A stretch of DNA of 64,000 bases from assembly GCA_964527735.1 (NCBI GenBank), contig CAZGPG010000019.1:13034-77033 (forward strand), read 5' to 3'. This document shows, one piece after another, positions 50,753 to 59,365 of this stretch (the first letter of the stretch is position 1; every line of letters begins with the position of its first letter). The notes beneath the pieces were generated by a model that did no database searches, was not told the origin of the DNA, and worked only from the letters and a program-made list of their open reading frames with translations. Both the position numbers and the translations under genes were made by a program. This DNA comes from JBEBVQ01 sp964527735 (GTDB lineage: Bacteria; Bacteroidota; Bacteroidia; Chitinophagales; Chitinophagaceae).

Positions 50753-51087
50753 TTGATGGTCAGTTCTTCGCCCGATTCCACATCCCGTATGGTTTTGATG
50801 GTGATCATCCGTTTCTCATAGTCCATGAAGTACTCACAATTGGCTGTGTAAGAGTGGTTATACACAGCTATGTACCCCAGGGCCATGCAGCACATATCCT
50901 GCCCGTCCGGTGTCCATTCAAAAATATAATCGTGCAATGTTGTCTGATCCAGCAATGTACGCTCTCCCGCCGTCATAACGATAACGGGAGCAGTCTCAAG
51001 TGTTGTATCCGCCTGGATACCCGTACGGGTAAATATGCCGCGTCCCTTGCCGGGGGTGTGGTTTATATACAGGCCAGGGTGTACCAT
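50698..51087 (-). CDS. Small SET-domain protein (lysine methyltransferase-like)
   Basis: This 129-residue stand-alone SET protein contains GKGRGIFTRTGIQADTTLE (SET-N, SAM-binding Gly), NHSYTANCEYFMD (NHS/pseudoknot motif) and GEELTINYNGDWDN (GEELxxxY motif). The essential Asn-His and Tyr are kept, so it may methylate a protein lysine; no pre- or post-SET is present. The stop TAG (50700-50698) lies in a GTAGGGGC-like palindrome, and the last coding codons overlap a direct repeat. It is separated from the small membrane protein gene upstream by an AATTTGAAAATG repeat. Confidence 0.87.
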   Translation of the reverse strand: MVHPGLYINHTPGKGRGIFTRTGIQADTTLETAPVIVMTAGERTLLDQTTLHDYIFEWTPDGQDMCCMALGYIAVYNHSYTANCEYFMDYEKRMITIKTIRDVESGEELTINYNGDWDNGDEVWFDARP

Positions 51088-51093
51088 ATCGCT

Positions 51094-51176
51094 AATTTGA
51101 AAATGAAATAATGTTGAAAATTAGAAAATGTCCGCGTTATCGCAATCATTACCCTTAATTATCCCATTTTCAAATT
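51094..51176. repeat. AATTTGAAAATG-family intergenic repeat
   Basis: It begins AATTTGAAAATG (51094-51105), has GTTGAAAATTAGAAAATG within, and ends CATTTTCAAATT (51165-51176). Its interior differs from the other copies, so it is a degraded member. Confidence 0.75.
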
Positions 51177-51182
51177 GCCGCA

Positions 51183-51413
51183 TCAATCGGAACGTTTTTT
51201 ACCAGCTACCACCAGTACCACACCGGCAATGGTCACTGCAACCCCGGCGTAAACAGGCCAGTTGACCCGTTTGGTTTCTTTCTTATTAATCTCGAGCGGG
51301 CCGATGTCCACTACATTTTCAGTTTTCTGGAAGCTGAAGCCATTGATGATCATCATGGCTATTCCGACCACAAGCAGTATGATTCCTAAAATACGCATAA
51401 GGGGAGTTTTCAT
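51183..51413 (-). CDS. Small two-pass membrane protein
   Basis: This 76-residue protein has two hydrophobic segments (about 7-25, RILGIILLVVGIAMMIING; about 53-70, VYAGVAVTIAGVVLVVAG) joined by a polar loop (FQKTENVVDIGPLEINKKETK). The pattern resembles DUF3185-type small membrane proteins. The function is unknown. It has an ATG at 51413 and lies 32 bases after the end of the CHU_C gene, in the same direction. Confidence 0.72.
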   Translation of the reverse strand: MKTPLMRILGIILLVVGIAMMIINGFSFQKTENVVDIGPLEINKKETKRVNWPVYAGVAVTIAGVVLVVAGKKRSD

Positions 51414-51445
51414 AAATTACTTATAAAAACCGTGCACACAACATC

Positions 51446-53350
51446 TTACCTTATCAAGGTTATATCTCCTTTGTGTACCACCCTTGTCCCTGTCAGTTTT
51501 TCTATATCTATAACGTAAAAATAAACACCAGCTTGTACTGCCTGACCGTTACAGGTACCATCCCAACCTCTTGCAGCGATATGGCCGCTGGCCTGCCATA
51601 CCAGCTTTCCCCATCTATCATACACCCGGAATGCATGTATGGTAATGGTATTGTTGTCTGCGGGGGCATGGAAATAATCGTTTCTGCTATCGGCATTGGG
51701 CGTGAAGGCTGTCGGCATAAAAACGGCAGGTATTACCTCTATAGCTATTGCAGCAGTATCTATACAGTCATGTACGGATTTGCCGACCACAATAAAGTGT
51801 CCGCTTGTATCCATACGTATCTGCTGACGATATGCCGCTTGATCGTTGAACAGCCCGGAAGGATACCAGGCGGCCACCGTGTACAACTCTGAGCCCGTTG
51901 TTTCCAGCATAATGCTGTTACCAGCGTCTACCAATGTGCTGCTGGCTTTTAGTGTTATTTGAAAGCTTTTTACGTAAACAGTTTTGTAAAAGGTATCAGT
52001 ACAGGTGTTTTCTGCGGTTGCTACAAGTTTTATAACCTTATCCGTACTATCTGCAGTCACCAGCACTGTTGCTTCTGTTTCCGCTATTTGTTCATTGTCG
52101 CCGTACCATGCATAACGCATGGCACCGGTGGCGGTTAATGAAACAGAACCATTTATACAAACGGTATCGTGGCTGGCTGTAATATGCACTTCCGGCGCCG
52201 GTAACACTACCAGGTCCAGCATAATGATGGAATCACAGCCATTTGCAGCAACGGTCGTATCATAGTAAGTACCGGTCTCCGTAAGCAGCCTTCCGTTAAA
52301 TTTATATCCTTCATGGGCGCACACTACTTTTGAAAAGTTATAGTATGAAGGTAGCAGCACATTCATCTCCTCCTGTGTCTGGTATGAGCACCGGCCGTCC
52401 AGGGTAGTGGTGAGTGAATAGACGCCCGAATGAGCGGTCTGTATGTTGGGTATTACGGGTGCTTTGAGTGTAGAACTGAAGCCGGATGGCCCCTGCCATG
52501 AATAGGTGATAGCCGGGTTTGTTGCGGTGTCTGAAAGTGCAAGTTCCGTTCCCCTGCAAAGCGGATCCTGGTACACAATCTTTGTTACCGGCAACGGCAG
52601 GATGGCAACATGCGTAGCGGTAGTAAAGGAACCCGAAGGTGAAGTTACCGTTAGTGTATAGAGGCCGGCGTGAGCATTTTGTACATCGGGTATTGAGGGA
52701 TTTTGCAAGCCGGACGTATAACCTGCAGGACCGGTCCAGGAATAAGTCGCGCCGGCAACGGCAGTACCTGACAGCTTTAACGTGTCGCCATGACATACCG
52801 TATCATAAGCCCCTTCAAAAGCTATACTGAAGATGGAACCGTTGGCAACGCCGTTGGCATGAGCCTGTATTGTACTTATATTTCCGGATATGGTGATTTC
52901 CCCTCCGGCAGCCGGTAACGGTGTGCCGGAGGGAACCACGAGATTACCACCTGCAATTACAGCCTGTCCCTGTGCACAAGAGCCGTAGTAGGCAGAAAGG
53001 TTTGCCGTGGTAAGCGTGTACGGTAATCCGTTCAGGGTGAAAGAGATAATTTCTCCTTCATTTATAGCGGTAAAACGCAGCCTTAAATTCTGTACCGGCG
53101 TCGAAAAGGAAAATGCATAGCTACCGGGATTGGTACCCGGGGATGGGCCCCCTATCCAATAAGGGCTTTCTCCACAGGACATATGTGTGCCGGCACCGGT
53201 AGCGCTTGGCGTTACAGCTATATTAACACCGTGGATATTTTGTACTCCCGAAAGATGGGTGACAGGATTATAGACCTGTGCCCGCACCGGTAGGTTCGTA
53301 CACAAAACATGCAGGAACAGGATAATAGATTTTACAGCACTTCGACTCAT
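51446..53350 (-). CDS. T9SS type B (CHU_C) cargo protein with PKD/Ig-like repeats
   Basis: This 634-residue secreted protein has signal MSRSAVKSIILFLHVLCTNLPVRAQ. An N-terminal domain (YNPVTHLSGVQNIHGVNIAV, about 26-190) is followed by Ig/PKD-like repeats (YSWTGPAGYTSGLQNPSIPDV; YSWQGPSGFSSTLKAPVIPN) of about 80 residues each, then adhesin-like domains. The C terminus is a CHU_C domain (MPTAFTPNADSRNDYF, FRVYDRWGKLVW, VVHKGDITLIR). It lies 40 bases downstream of the seven-repeat propeller protein gene and is likely co-expressed. It is probably a surface adhesin or matrix protein, by family resemblance. Confidence 0.87.
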   Translation of the reverse strand: MSRSAVKSIILFLHVLCTNLPVRAQVYNPVTHLSGVQNIHGVNIAVTPSATGAGTHMSCGESPYWIGGPSPGTNPGSYAFSFSTPVQNLRLRFTAINEGEIISFTLNGLPYTLTTANLSAYYGSCAQGQAVIAGGNLVVPSGTPLPAAGGEITISGNISTIQAHANGVANGSIFSIAFEGAYDTVCHGDTLKLSGTAVAGATYSWTGPAGYTSGLQNPSIPDVQNAHAGLYTLTVTSPSGSFTTATHVAILPLPVTKIVYQDPLCRGTELALSDTATNPAITYSWQGPSGFSSTLKAPVIPNIQTAHSGVYSLTTTLDGRCSYQTQEEMNVLLPSYYNFSKVVCAHEGYKFNGRLLTETGTYYDTTVAANGCDSIIMLDLVVLPAPEVHITASHDTVCINGSVSLTATGAMRYAWYGDNEQIAETEATVLVTADSTDKVIKLVATAENTCTDTFYKTVYVKSFQITLKASSTLVDAGNSIMLETTGSELYTVAAWYPSGLFNDQAAYRQQIRMDTSGHFIVVGKSVHDCIDTAAIAIEVIPAVFMPTAFTPNADSRNDYFHAPADNNTITIHAFRVYDRWGKLVWQASGHIAARGWDGTCNGQAVQAGVYFYVIDIEKLTGTRVVHKGDITLIR

Positions 53351-53390
53351 CTCAATCGTTGTTTGTTACCATACTCCGCAGACTTCTATA

Positions 53391-55610
53391 CTATTGTTTT
53401 ATTATCCTTACTTTATCTGTTTTGTTGCCTTCCGTTATCTCTATGACATAGAGACCATTTGTGTATGGAGTCATATCCAACACAATATGTGTACCGCGTT
53501 GTTCCGTCCTGCTCATGAGTGTTTGTCCCAAAAGGTTGCTTATACGGATCGTTGCATGCTGTATATCCCTGCCGGCATCTATGATCACTTCGCTGCTTGC
53601 CGGATTGGGGTATAATTTAATGACATTGCTGTTTACGTTAACGTCATCCATACCTGTAATGCCATCTACCAGCACACAGTCTGAAGTATCTGTGCAACCA
53701 TCGGAAGCGGCAATCACTGCATAGTTGCCGTTCTTTACCGCAGTATAGCTGCGCGATGTAGCCCCTTGTATCCGCGTGTTGCTGTCACAGTTGATCCATT
53801 GATAACTACCGGCATTGCCGGCAGTCAGTGTTGTTCCGTTTCTTGTAACCGACGCCTGCACGCTGTTGATTACAATATCATAGGTAATATTACTATCACA
53901 GCCCAGAGAGTTTTGATAATACTGCACATAAATGCCCGTGCTGGTATAGGTAATGCCGTTTATAGTTACGGAGTCGCAATACCGGCCGGTAACAACAGGG
54001 TTTACCGTAGCAGTATTTACCGTGAGCGTAAGTGTAACAATGCTATCACAGCTGGTAATACTTGTAAAAGTGTCTTTGTACACCCCGCTTGCTGTATAGG
54101 TGACGTTATTGAAAGAAAAACTGTCACATGCGCTTTGCGTAAGGTCGGTGGCCACCATGCAGTAATCTTTTTGCATTTTAAGCACAAAAACATCTTTGGC
54201 ACCGTTGGAGGCAATGGTAGCTGTTCCCGCTCCGAAATCAAAATCCGGTGCATCTGTAAACTGGCCGGTAACATATAAAACACCATTATCAACAACCACA
54301 CCGCGGCCTATATCATCACCGGCATCACCTATGCTTTCTGCCCATACATAATTACCGGCAGCATCATACTTGCTTATAAAAATATCACCGATCCCACCAT
54401 TGGATATAAGATTAGCTACACCGGCAGCGCCGTCAAAATCTGCAGTACGCGTAAAATAGCCGGTAAAATATACGCTTGCATCTGCATCAAGCGCAAGTGC
54501 ATAGCCTACATCGGAACCTGCGCCGGCACCGCCCATGCTCTTTGCCCATAAATAGTTGCCGGCGGCGTCATACTTGGCAATAAAAATATCGGAAGCGCTA
54601 TCACTGCAAACAAGGTTGGCGATACCTGCACCGGGATCAAAATCCACGGTACGTGTAAAATACCCTGTCACATAGGCATTACCGTTTCCTTCAACGGCTA
54701 TGGCATAGCCTATATCCGCACCATTTGCACCAATACCCTTTGCCCATACATAGTCGCCGTTGACGTCATATTTGGCAATAAAAATATCGGTGGCACCTGT
54801 AGAGGCAGAGGTAAGATCTGCGATGTTTGTACCGGGGTCAAAGTCTACCGTACCGGTAAACTGGCCTGTAACATAGACATTACCGCCGGCGTCAACAGAT
54901 ATACCATAGCCAGCGTCAGAGGAAGTGTTGCCTATTCCCTTTGCCCATACATATTCGCCATCAGTGTTATACTTGGCAATAAAAATATCTGCGGTACTGC
55001 CTCCAATCAGTTCGGCAGTGCCGGGTCCGGGGTCAAAATCTGCCGTACCGCTAAAATATCCCGTAACGTATACGTTAGTGCTGGCGTCAACCGTAATGCC
55101 GTACCCTATATCAAACAAACCCGCACCCAGGTTCATAGCCCATACGTAATCGCCATTGGCGTCGTACTTGGCAACGAATGCCCCCCATAACACACCGCCA
55201 GCCGCAAGATTCGCAGTGCCTGTGCCGGGATCAAAGTCAACCATACCGGAGAACTGGCCTGTAATATAGGCATTGCCTGCCCCATCAACAGCTATTGCGT
55301 TGGCCATATCACCGGATGTGCCGCCTATGTTTATTGCCCATATATAATTGCCGCCGGCATCGTATTTCGCGACGAATATATCTGCAGCACCATTGGAAAC
55401 AAGCGTAGCAGTACCGGTGCCGGGGTCAAAATCCACAGAACCGGAAAACTGACCGGCAATATAGATATTGCCGCTGGCGTCACGCGCTATGGCATTGCCG
55501 ATATCTTCCGACGTACCGCCAATACCATTTGCCCAAATATAGTGCTGCGCATATACCTGCACAGCACCCGGCCAGAACAGTGCTGCACTGACCAATAACA
55601 GCAATTTCAT
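53391..55610 (-). CDS. Seven-repeat SBBP beta-propeller protein with T9SS type A signal
   Basis: This 739-residue exported protein starts at ATG 55610 (MKLLLLVSAALFWPGAVQVY); frames open to 55673 but the upstream ATGs give poorer signals. Seven near-identical units of about 66 residues run from about residue 23 to 485. Each begins YVWAxGIG and contains GNVYVTGxFTGTVDFDPG and DIFIAKYDAxGN, consistent with a seven-bladed SBBP propeller. Two Ser/Thr/Cys-rich repeats (SACDSFSFNNVTYTASGVY, CDSVTINGITYTSTGIY) and an Ig-like part follow. The C-terminal type A T9SS domain begins LYPNPASSEVIIDAG. Function unknown; cell-surface binding is possible. Confidence 0.88.
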   Translation of the reverse strand: MKLLLLVSAALFWPGAVQVYAQHYIWANGIGGTSEDIGNAIARDASGNIYIAGQFSGSVDFDPGTGTATLVSNGAADIFVAKYDAGGNYIWAINIGGTSGDMANAIAVDGAGNAYITGQFSGMVDFDPGTGTANLAAGGVLWGAFVAKYDANGDYVWAMNLGAGLFDIGYGITVDASTNVYVTGYFSGTADFDPGPGTAELIGGSTADIFIAKYNTDGEYVWAKGIGNTSSDAGYGISVDAGGNVYVTGQFTGTVDFDPGTNIADLTSASTGATDIFIAKYDVNGDYVWAKGIGANGADIGYAIAVEGNGNAYVTGYFTRTVDFDPGAGIANLVCSDSASDIFIAKYDAAGNYLWAKSMGGAGAGSDVGYALALDADASVYFTGYFTRTADFDGAAGVANLISNGGIGDIFISKYDAAGNYVWAESIGDAGDDIGRGVVVDNGVLYVTGQFTDAPDFDFGAGTATIASNGAKDVFVLKMQKDYCMVATDLTQSACDSFSFNNVTYTASGVYKDTFTSITSCDSIVTLTLTVNTATVNPVVTGRYCDSVTINGITYTSTGIYVQYYQNSLGCDSNITYDIVINSVQASVTRNGTTLTAGNAGSYQWINCDSNTRIQGATSRSYTAVKNGNYAVIAASDGCTDTSDCVLVDGITGMDDVNVNSNVIKLYPNPASSEVIIDAGRDIQHATIRISNLLGQTLMSRTEQRGTHIVLDMTPYTNGLYVIEITEGNKTDKVRIIKQ

Positions 55611-55855
55611 TTTTTGTGTTAGCAGTTTCATCATGTCTTTCCTGTTTTTAAATGTTAAGAGAAGTGTTTGCAAGCCGGACCAGATACATGCCCTATCTTT
55701 ATCATCTGAAAAGGCTGTTAAATCAGCATTTTCAGATCAGGCAAATTTATCGATGGGGTATTTCCCAGATAAGTTGAGTTTCGCCCATATTTTATTTCAC
55801 AATGCGTCATGAAATATATATCCCAACTATCTCCTGCATTATTGAACTTTGTAAA

Positions 55856-57835
55856 ATGCTTTCAGCAAGGTGTATAGTATCACTGGCATTCCTGTACAGC
55901 GTGGCATGCAGGAGCAATGCCCAGGAGTTGCCGCATACCTACCACAGCAATCTTGAAACGATTACGCGTACTACCCTGCGGCAGTACCAGACAGACACAG
56001 CCACAATACTTAATACCATAAGGATAGCGCATGCCGTCAGGGAACAGTGGCCGGACAGTGCGTTAACCCTGTATAATGCTGCCTTACGGAAAGCCGGGGA
56101 AATCCTCTTTAGTGACGGCTGCTATTTTGCATTGACGGGAATAGCGCGCTGTTATGCTCATATGGGTCATTATCAAACAGCTGTCCCGTTTTTAAAAAAA
56201 GCCTTCCCTTATGCCGCATATTCGTCTGATAAATCCTTACTGGCAAAACTGTATTCAGAAATAGCGACGCTATATTTCTATATGGGGGAATATGGGAAGG
56301 CTATATTTTATGATTACCAGGTACTCCTGGAAAGTATTCATAACCCGGCTGTTCCCGGCACGCTTATCATCACTACCTATTCCAATATCGGCAGTATCTG
56401 GGGACGGGTAGGACAAATAGAAGCATCCATAGATTTTCTGAAAAGAGCGGAACGGATCGCACGGGCGAACAGGGATTCAGTGAGACTGGCCCGTATATAC
56501 ATAACGATGGGCACCACATACTTCACTACCGATATGGAAAAAACGCTCTACTATTCCATGCTGGCATTGCAGTTACGTGGCAACAGCAGCGAATACCAGC
56601 CTGAAGATATATTGGCCATGATAAACATAGGGCGGTATTACATAAAGAAGCAACAATTTGCCAAGGCAATCGTTTATTGCAACCAGGCGAAGAAGACAGC
56701 CGAAGAGCTGAAAGGAAGCACCTATGCAGCACAGGCTTACTCCGCTCTGGGTGACGCTTATTATGCCGGCCGGGATTATAAAAAAGCAGAACAGACATTA
56801 CTGGCAGCATTGAATATCTTTCCTGCGGATAATAAAGATGCCATGGTGAATATCCATAAGACACTTGCCGCAATCTACGCAGCTACAGGTGATTACCGGC
56901 AGGCATATAAGCACCAGGACAGCTACACGGAACTCTATAAGGAGCTGCTGAACAGGGAGGCTGTCCAACTGCTGGAACAGGAAAAAGTCAAATACAAAAC
57001 AGCTGAGAAAGACAGGGAAATTGCACAGCAGCAAAATATTCTGAGAGAAAAGAACATCTGGATAGGCAGCATATCGGCAGGCGCCCTGTTGCTGACCGGC
57101 TTGCTGGCCAGCTTATACAGGGCCAACAGACACAGGCAACAGGTACAGCAGAAACATATACACATTTTACAACAGGAACAAAAAATCGCACAGTTGAAAG
57201 CCATAATGGAAGGGGAAGAGCAGGAACGTTCACGTATAGCACGTGAACTGCATGACGGTATAGGCAGCAGGCTGGCTACGGTAAAAATGAATTTCAGCAT
57301 ACTGCAGTATTACTACGAACCGCTATTGCCGCCTACGAACGACTTCAGGGAAATCCTGAACCTGCTGACGGAAACGTGTAACGAGGTCCGTGAGACAGCC
57401 CATAACCTGATGCCTGCAATATTAATACATCACGGACTCAATGAGGCTTTAAAACTATATTGTGATACTGTTAACAATACCAACAAATTATTCATAGACC
57501 TGCGGGTGCACTGCGACCTGTCTCACCTGGACCATTCGTTCTCGCTTTCTGTATACCGCATCATACAGGAATTACTGCAAAACATATTGAAGCATTCCCA
57601 GGCTACACATGCACTCATACAGATCAATGAACGGGATAATATGCTGAACCTGCTGGTGGAAGATAATGGTAAAGGATTTGACCATACGGAAAACCGTTCC
57701 GGAGGCATGGGCCTGCAAAATATAAGGCTGCGCGTAAAAATATTACACGGGGAATTTATTATACAATCCGGAAAAAAAATGGGAACACTCGTATATATAA
57801 AATTTGATCTTAAACAATTAAAAACACAGGATTGA
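55856..57835 (+). CDS. TPR sensor histidine kinase (HisKA_3 family)
   Basis: This 659-residue membrane kinase starts at ATG 55856 (MLSARCIVSLAFLYSVACRS, signal-like). Periplasmic TPR repeats span about residues 60-400 (SNIGSIWGRVGQIEASIDFLKRAER and others). One membrane segment is near 410-430 (IGSISAGALLLTGLLASLY), followed by a coiled coil. The dimerization/phosphoacceptor is ERSRIARELHDGIGSRLATV (His about 466). The HATPase domain has LLQNILKHSQATHA, DNGKGF and GGMGLQNIRLRV. It acts with the response regulator 4 bases downstream. It is divergent from the SBBP propeller gene. Confidence 0.9.
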   Translation: MLSARCIVSLAFLYSVACRSNAQELPHTYHSNLETITRTTLRQYQTDTATILNTIRIAHAVREQWPDSALTLYNAALRKAGEILFSDGCYFALTGIARCYAHMGHYQTAVPFLKKAFPYAAYSSDKSLLAKLYSEIATLYFYMGEYGKAIFYDYQVLLESIHNPAVPGTLIITTYSNIGSIWGRVGQIEASIDFLKRAERIARANRDSVRLARIYITMGTTYFTTDMEKTLYYSMLALQLRGNSSEYQPEDILAMINIGRYYIKKQQFAKAIVYCNQAKKTAEELKGSTYAAQAYSALGDAYYAGRDYKKAEQTLLAALNIFPADNKDAMVNIHKTLAAIYAATGDYRQAYKHQDSYTELYKELLNREAVQLLEQEKVKYKTAEKDREIAQQQNILREKNIWIGSISAGALLLTGLLASLYRANRHRQQVQQKHIHILQQEQKIAQLKAIMEGEEQERSRIARELHDGIGSRLATVKMNFSILQYYYEPLLPPTNDFREILNLLTETCNEVRETAHNLMPAILIHHGLNEALKLYCDTVNNTNKLFIDLRVHCDLSHLDHSFSLSVYRIIQELLQNILKHSQATHALIQINERDNMLNLLVEDNGKGFDHTENRSGGMGLQNIRLRVKILHGEFIIQSGKKMGTLVYIKFDLKQLKTQD

Positions 57836-57838
57836 CAT

Positions 57839-58477
57839 ATGAATATACGCATAGCGATAGCAGATGATCATCAGGTAATTGTGAATGGTGTACAGAAGAT
57901 TATTTCCAATGTAAAACACATAACCCTGACGCATACCTATCTGAATGGTGAAGAGCTGCTTGCCGGCCTGGAAAAAGCTTTACCCGATGTGCTGCTGCTG
58001 GATATACAACTGCCCGGAAAAACAGGAGATAAACTGGTCCCCTTGATTTTGAAGAGATATCCAGAGCTGCGCATTCTTGCCTTTACCAATTTCGACAGTA
58101 TTTTTTATGCAAAAAATATGTTGTCGCACGGTGCTCTGGGCTTCCTGTTGAAGAGTACAGACCCCAAAACGCTTGTTACGGCTATAGAAACCGTTTACGG
58201 TTATCAGGAGTTTTTAGAGCCGTCCATTAAACGACAGATAGAGGAGAAGCATTTAAAAGCGAACAGGGTAAGCGCAGAGTATCCCGTGCTTACGCCCAGG
58301 GAAAAAGAGGTAATTCAACTGGTGGTAGACGGGTATACAAGCAAAGAAATTGCCGAACAACTGCATCTGGGAATAGATACAATAGAAAACTACCGGTTCA
58401 ATCTGATCATCAAACTGGGAGTTAAAAACACGGCAATGCTTATTAAAAAAGCGGTACAGACAGGACTGGTCCAATGA
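57839..58477 (+). CDS. NarL/FixJ-family response regulator
   Basis: This 212-residue regulator has receiver acidic residues Asp9-Asp10 (IADDHQV), phospho-acceptor Asp55 (LLLDIQLPG), the Thr/Ser site in AFTNFD and Lys105 (GFLLKST). The C-terminal LuxR HTH is LTPREKEVIQLVVDGYTSKE followed by IAEQLHLGIDTIENYRFNLI. It is translated right after the kinase (3-base gap), so it is the cognate partner. Its targets are unknown; the adjacent divergent T9SS propeller/CHU_C operon is an obvious candidate by position only. Confidence 0.93.
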   Translation: MNIRIAIADDHQVIVNGVQKIISNVKHITLTHTYLNGEELLAGLEKALPDVLLLDIQLPGKTGDKLVPLILKRYPELRILAFTNFDSIFYAKNMLSHGALGFLLKSTDPKTLVTAIETVYGYQEFLEPSIKRQIEEKHLKANRVSAEYPVLTPREKEVIQLVVDGYTSKEIAEQLHLGIDTIENYRFNLIIKLGVKNTAMLIKKAVQTGLVQ

Positions 58478-58559
58478 GTATGCACGGATTGATGCAAGGC
58501 ATATATACGACAAAACCGCGCCCGGGAGCACGGCTTCGCTGCTGACAGATTACTGCCGT

Positions 58560-59162
58560 TTACAATGCTGCCTGATACCTTTTTCCTACCTCTTCCCAGT
58601 TGATCACATTCCATACAGCTGCAAGATAGTCAGGGCGTTTGTTCTGGTATTTCAGGTAATAAGCATGTTCCCAAACATCAATCCCGAGAATGGGCGTACC
58701 CTTCACTTCAACCACGTCCATCAGCGGGTTATCCTGATTAGGCGTAGAGGTAACCTCCAGTTTTCCGTCTTTTACGATCAGCCATGCCCAGCCGCTGCCA
58801 AAGCGTGTAGCGCCTGCTGCATTTACCTTTTCTTTCAATCCATCCAGAGAACCGAATGTATCATCTATTGCTTTGGCAAGATCGCCGGAAGGTTGTCCTC
58901 CGTTGGGGGACAATATAGTCCAGAAGAGGCTGTGATTAAAATGACCGCCGCCATTGTTACGTACCGCAGCAGGGTATTTGGATATATTTGCGATCAGCTC
59001 TTCGAGCGATTTACCTTCGCCATCTGTACCGGCCAGCGCCTTATTCAGGTTATCGACATAGGCCTGATGGTGTTTCCCATGATGGATCTGCATGGTTTGT
59101 GCATCGATATGCGGCTCGAGCGCACCGAAATCGTACGGTAATGCAGGAAGTGAATGTGCCAT
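58560..59162 (-). CDS. sodA: Superoxide dismutase, Mn-type (Fe/Mn family)
   Basis: This 200-residue enzyme dismutates superoxide in the cytoplasm. Likely metal ligands are His27 (QIHHGKHH), His77 (FNHSLFW), Asp162 and His166 (DVWEHAYY). The second-sphere pattern is Gly at GGGHFNH plus Gln in PNQDNPL, as in Mn-SOD rather than Fe-SOD (which has Gln in the first position and Ala in the second). It may still be cambialistic. A good promoter (TTTG-N19-TAACTTTG) is at 59197-59227. It is convergent with the response-regulator gene. Confidence 0.92.
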   Translation of the reverse strand: MAHSLPALPYDFGALEPHIDAQTMQIHHGKHHQAYVDNLNKALAGTDGEGKSLEELIANISKYPAAVRNNGGGHFNHSLFWTILSPNGGQPSGDLAKAIDDTFGSLDGLKEKVNAAGATRFGSGWAWLIVKDGKLEVTSTPNQDNPLMDVVEVKGTPILGIDVWEHAYYLKYQNKRPDYLAAVWNVINWEEVGKRYQAAL

Positions 59163-59196
59163 AGTTAAAATGTTTATTTGGTTAAGTTAATACGTT

Positions 59197-59227
59197 CAAA
59201 GTTAACGGGACAAAAACGATTCCCAAA
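59197..59227 (-). promoter_or_regulatory. Candidate promoter for sodA
   Basis: On the minus strand TTTG (59227-59224), 19 bases, then TAACTTTG (59204-59197) is a full match to the Bacteroidota TTTG-N19-21-TAnnTTTG pattern, 34 bases before the ATG. Confidence 0.7.
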
Positions 59228-59330
59228 ATCGAAACCGGTTATCGGTCTATTTGGCGCAGTACCCCACTACACAATCGCCTCATTCCATTTTATTTAACGT
59301 TCCTGTTCAAACCCGTACATACTTACTGCG

Positions 59331-59338
59331 TATATTTG
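59331..59338 (+). promoter_or_regulatory. Candidate -7 element for the RND-TolC operon
   Basis: TATATTTG fits TAnnTTTG, 27 bases before the RND start at 59366. The -33 region is not convincing. It implies the RND-tolC pair is transcribed on its own. Confidence 0.5.
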
Positions 59339-59365
59339 GCACTGATTTAAGCAGAACGATACCGC

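Noticed and set aside
54170..55545. Tandem DNA repeat as an element
   Set aside because: The periodicity follows the seven coding repeats of the SBBP protein and needs no separate explanation.
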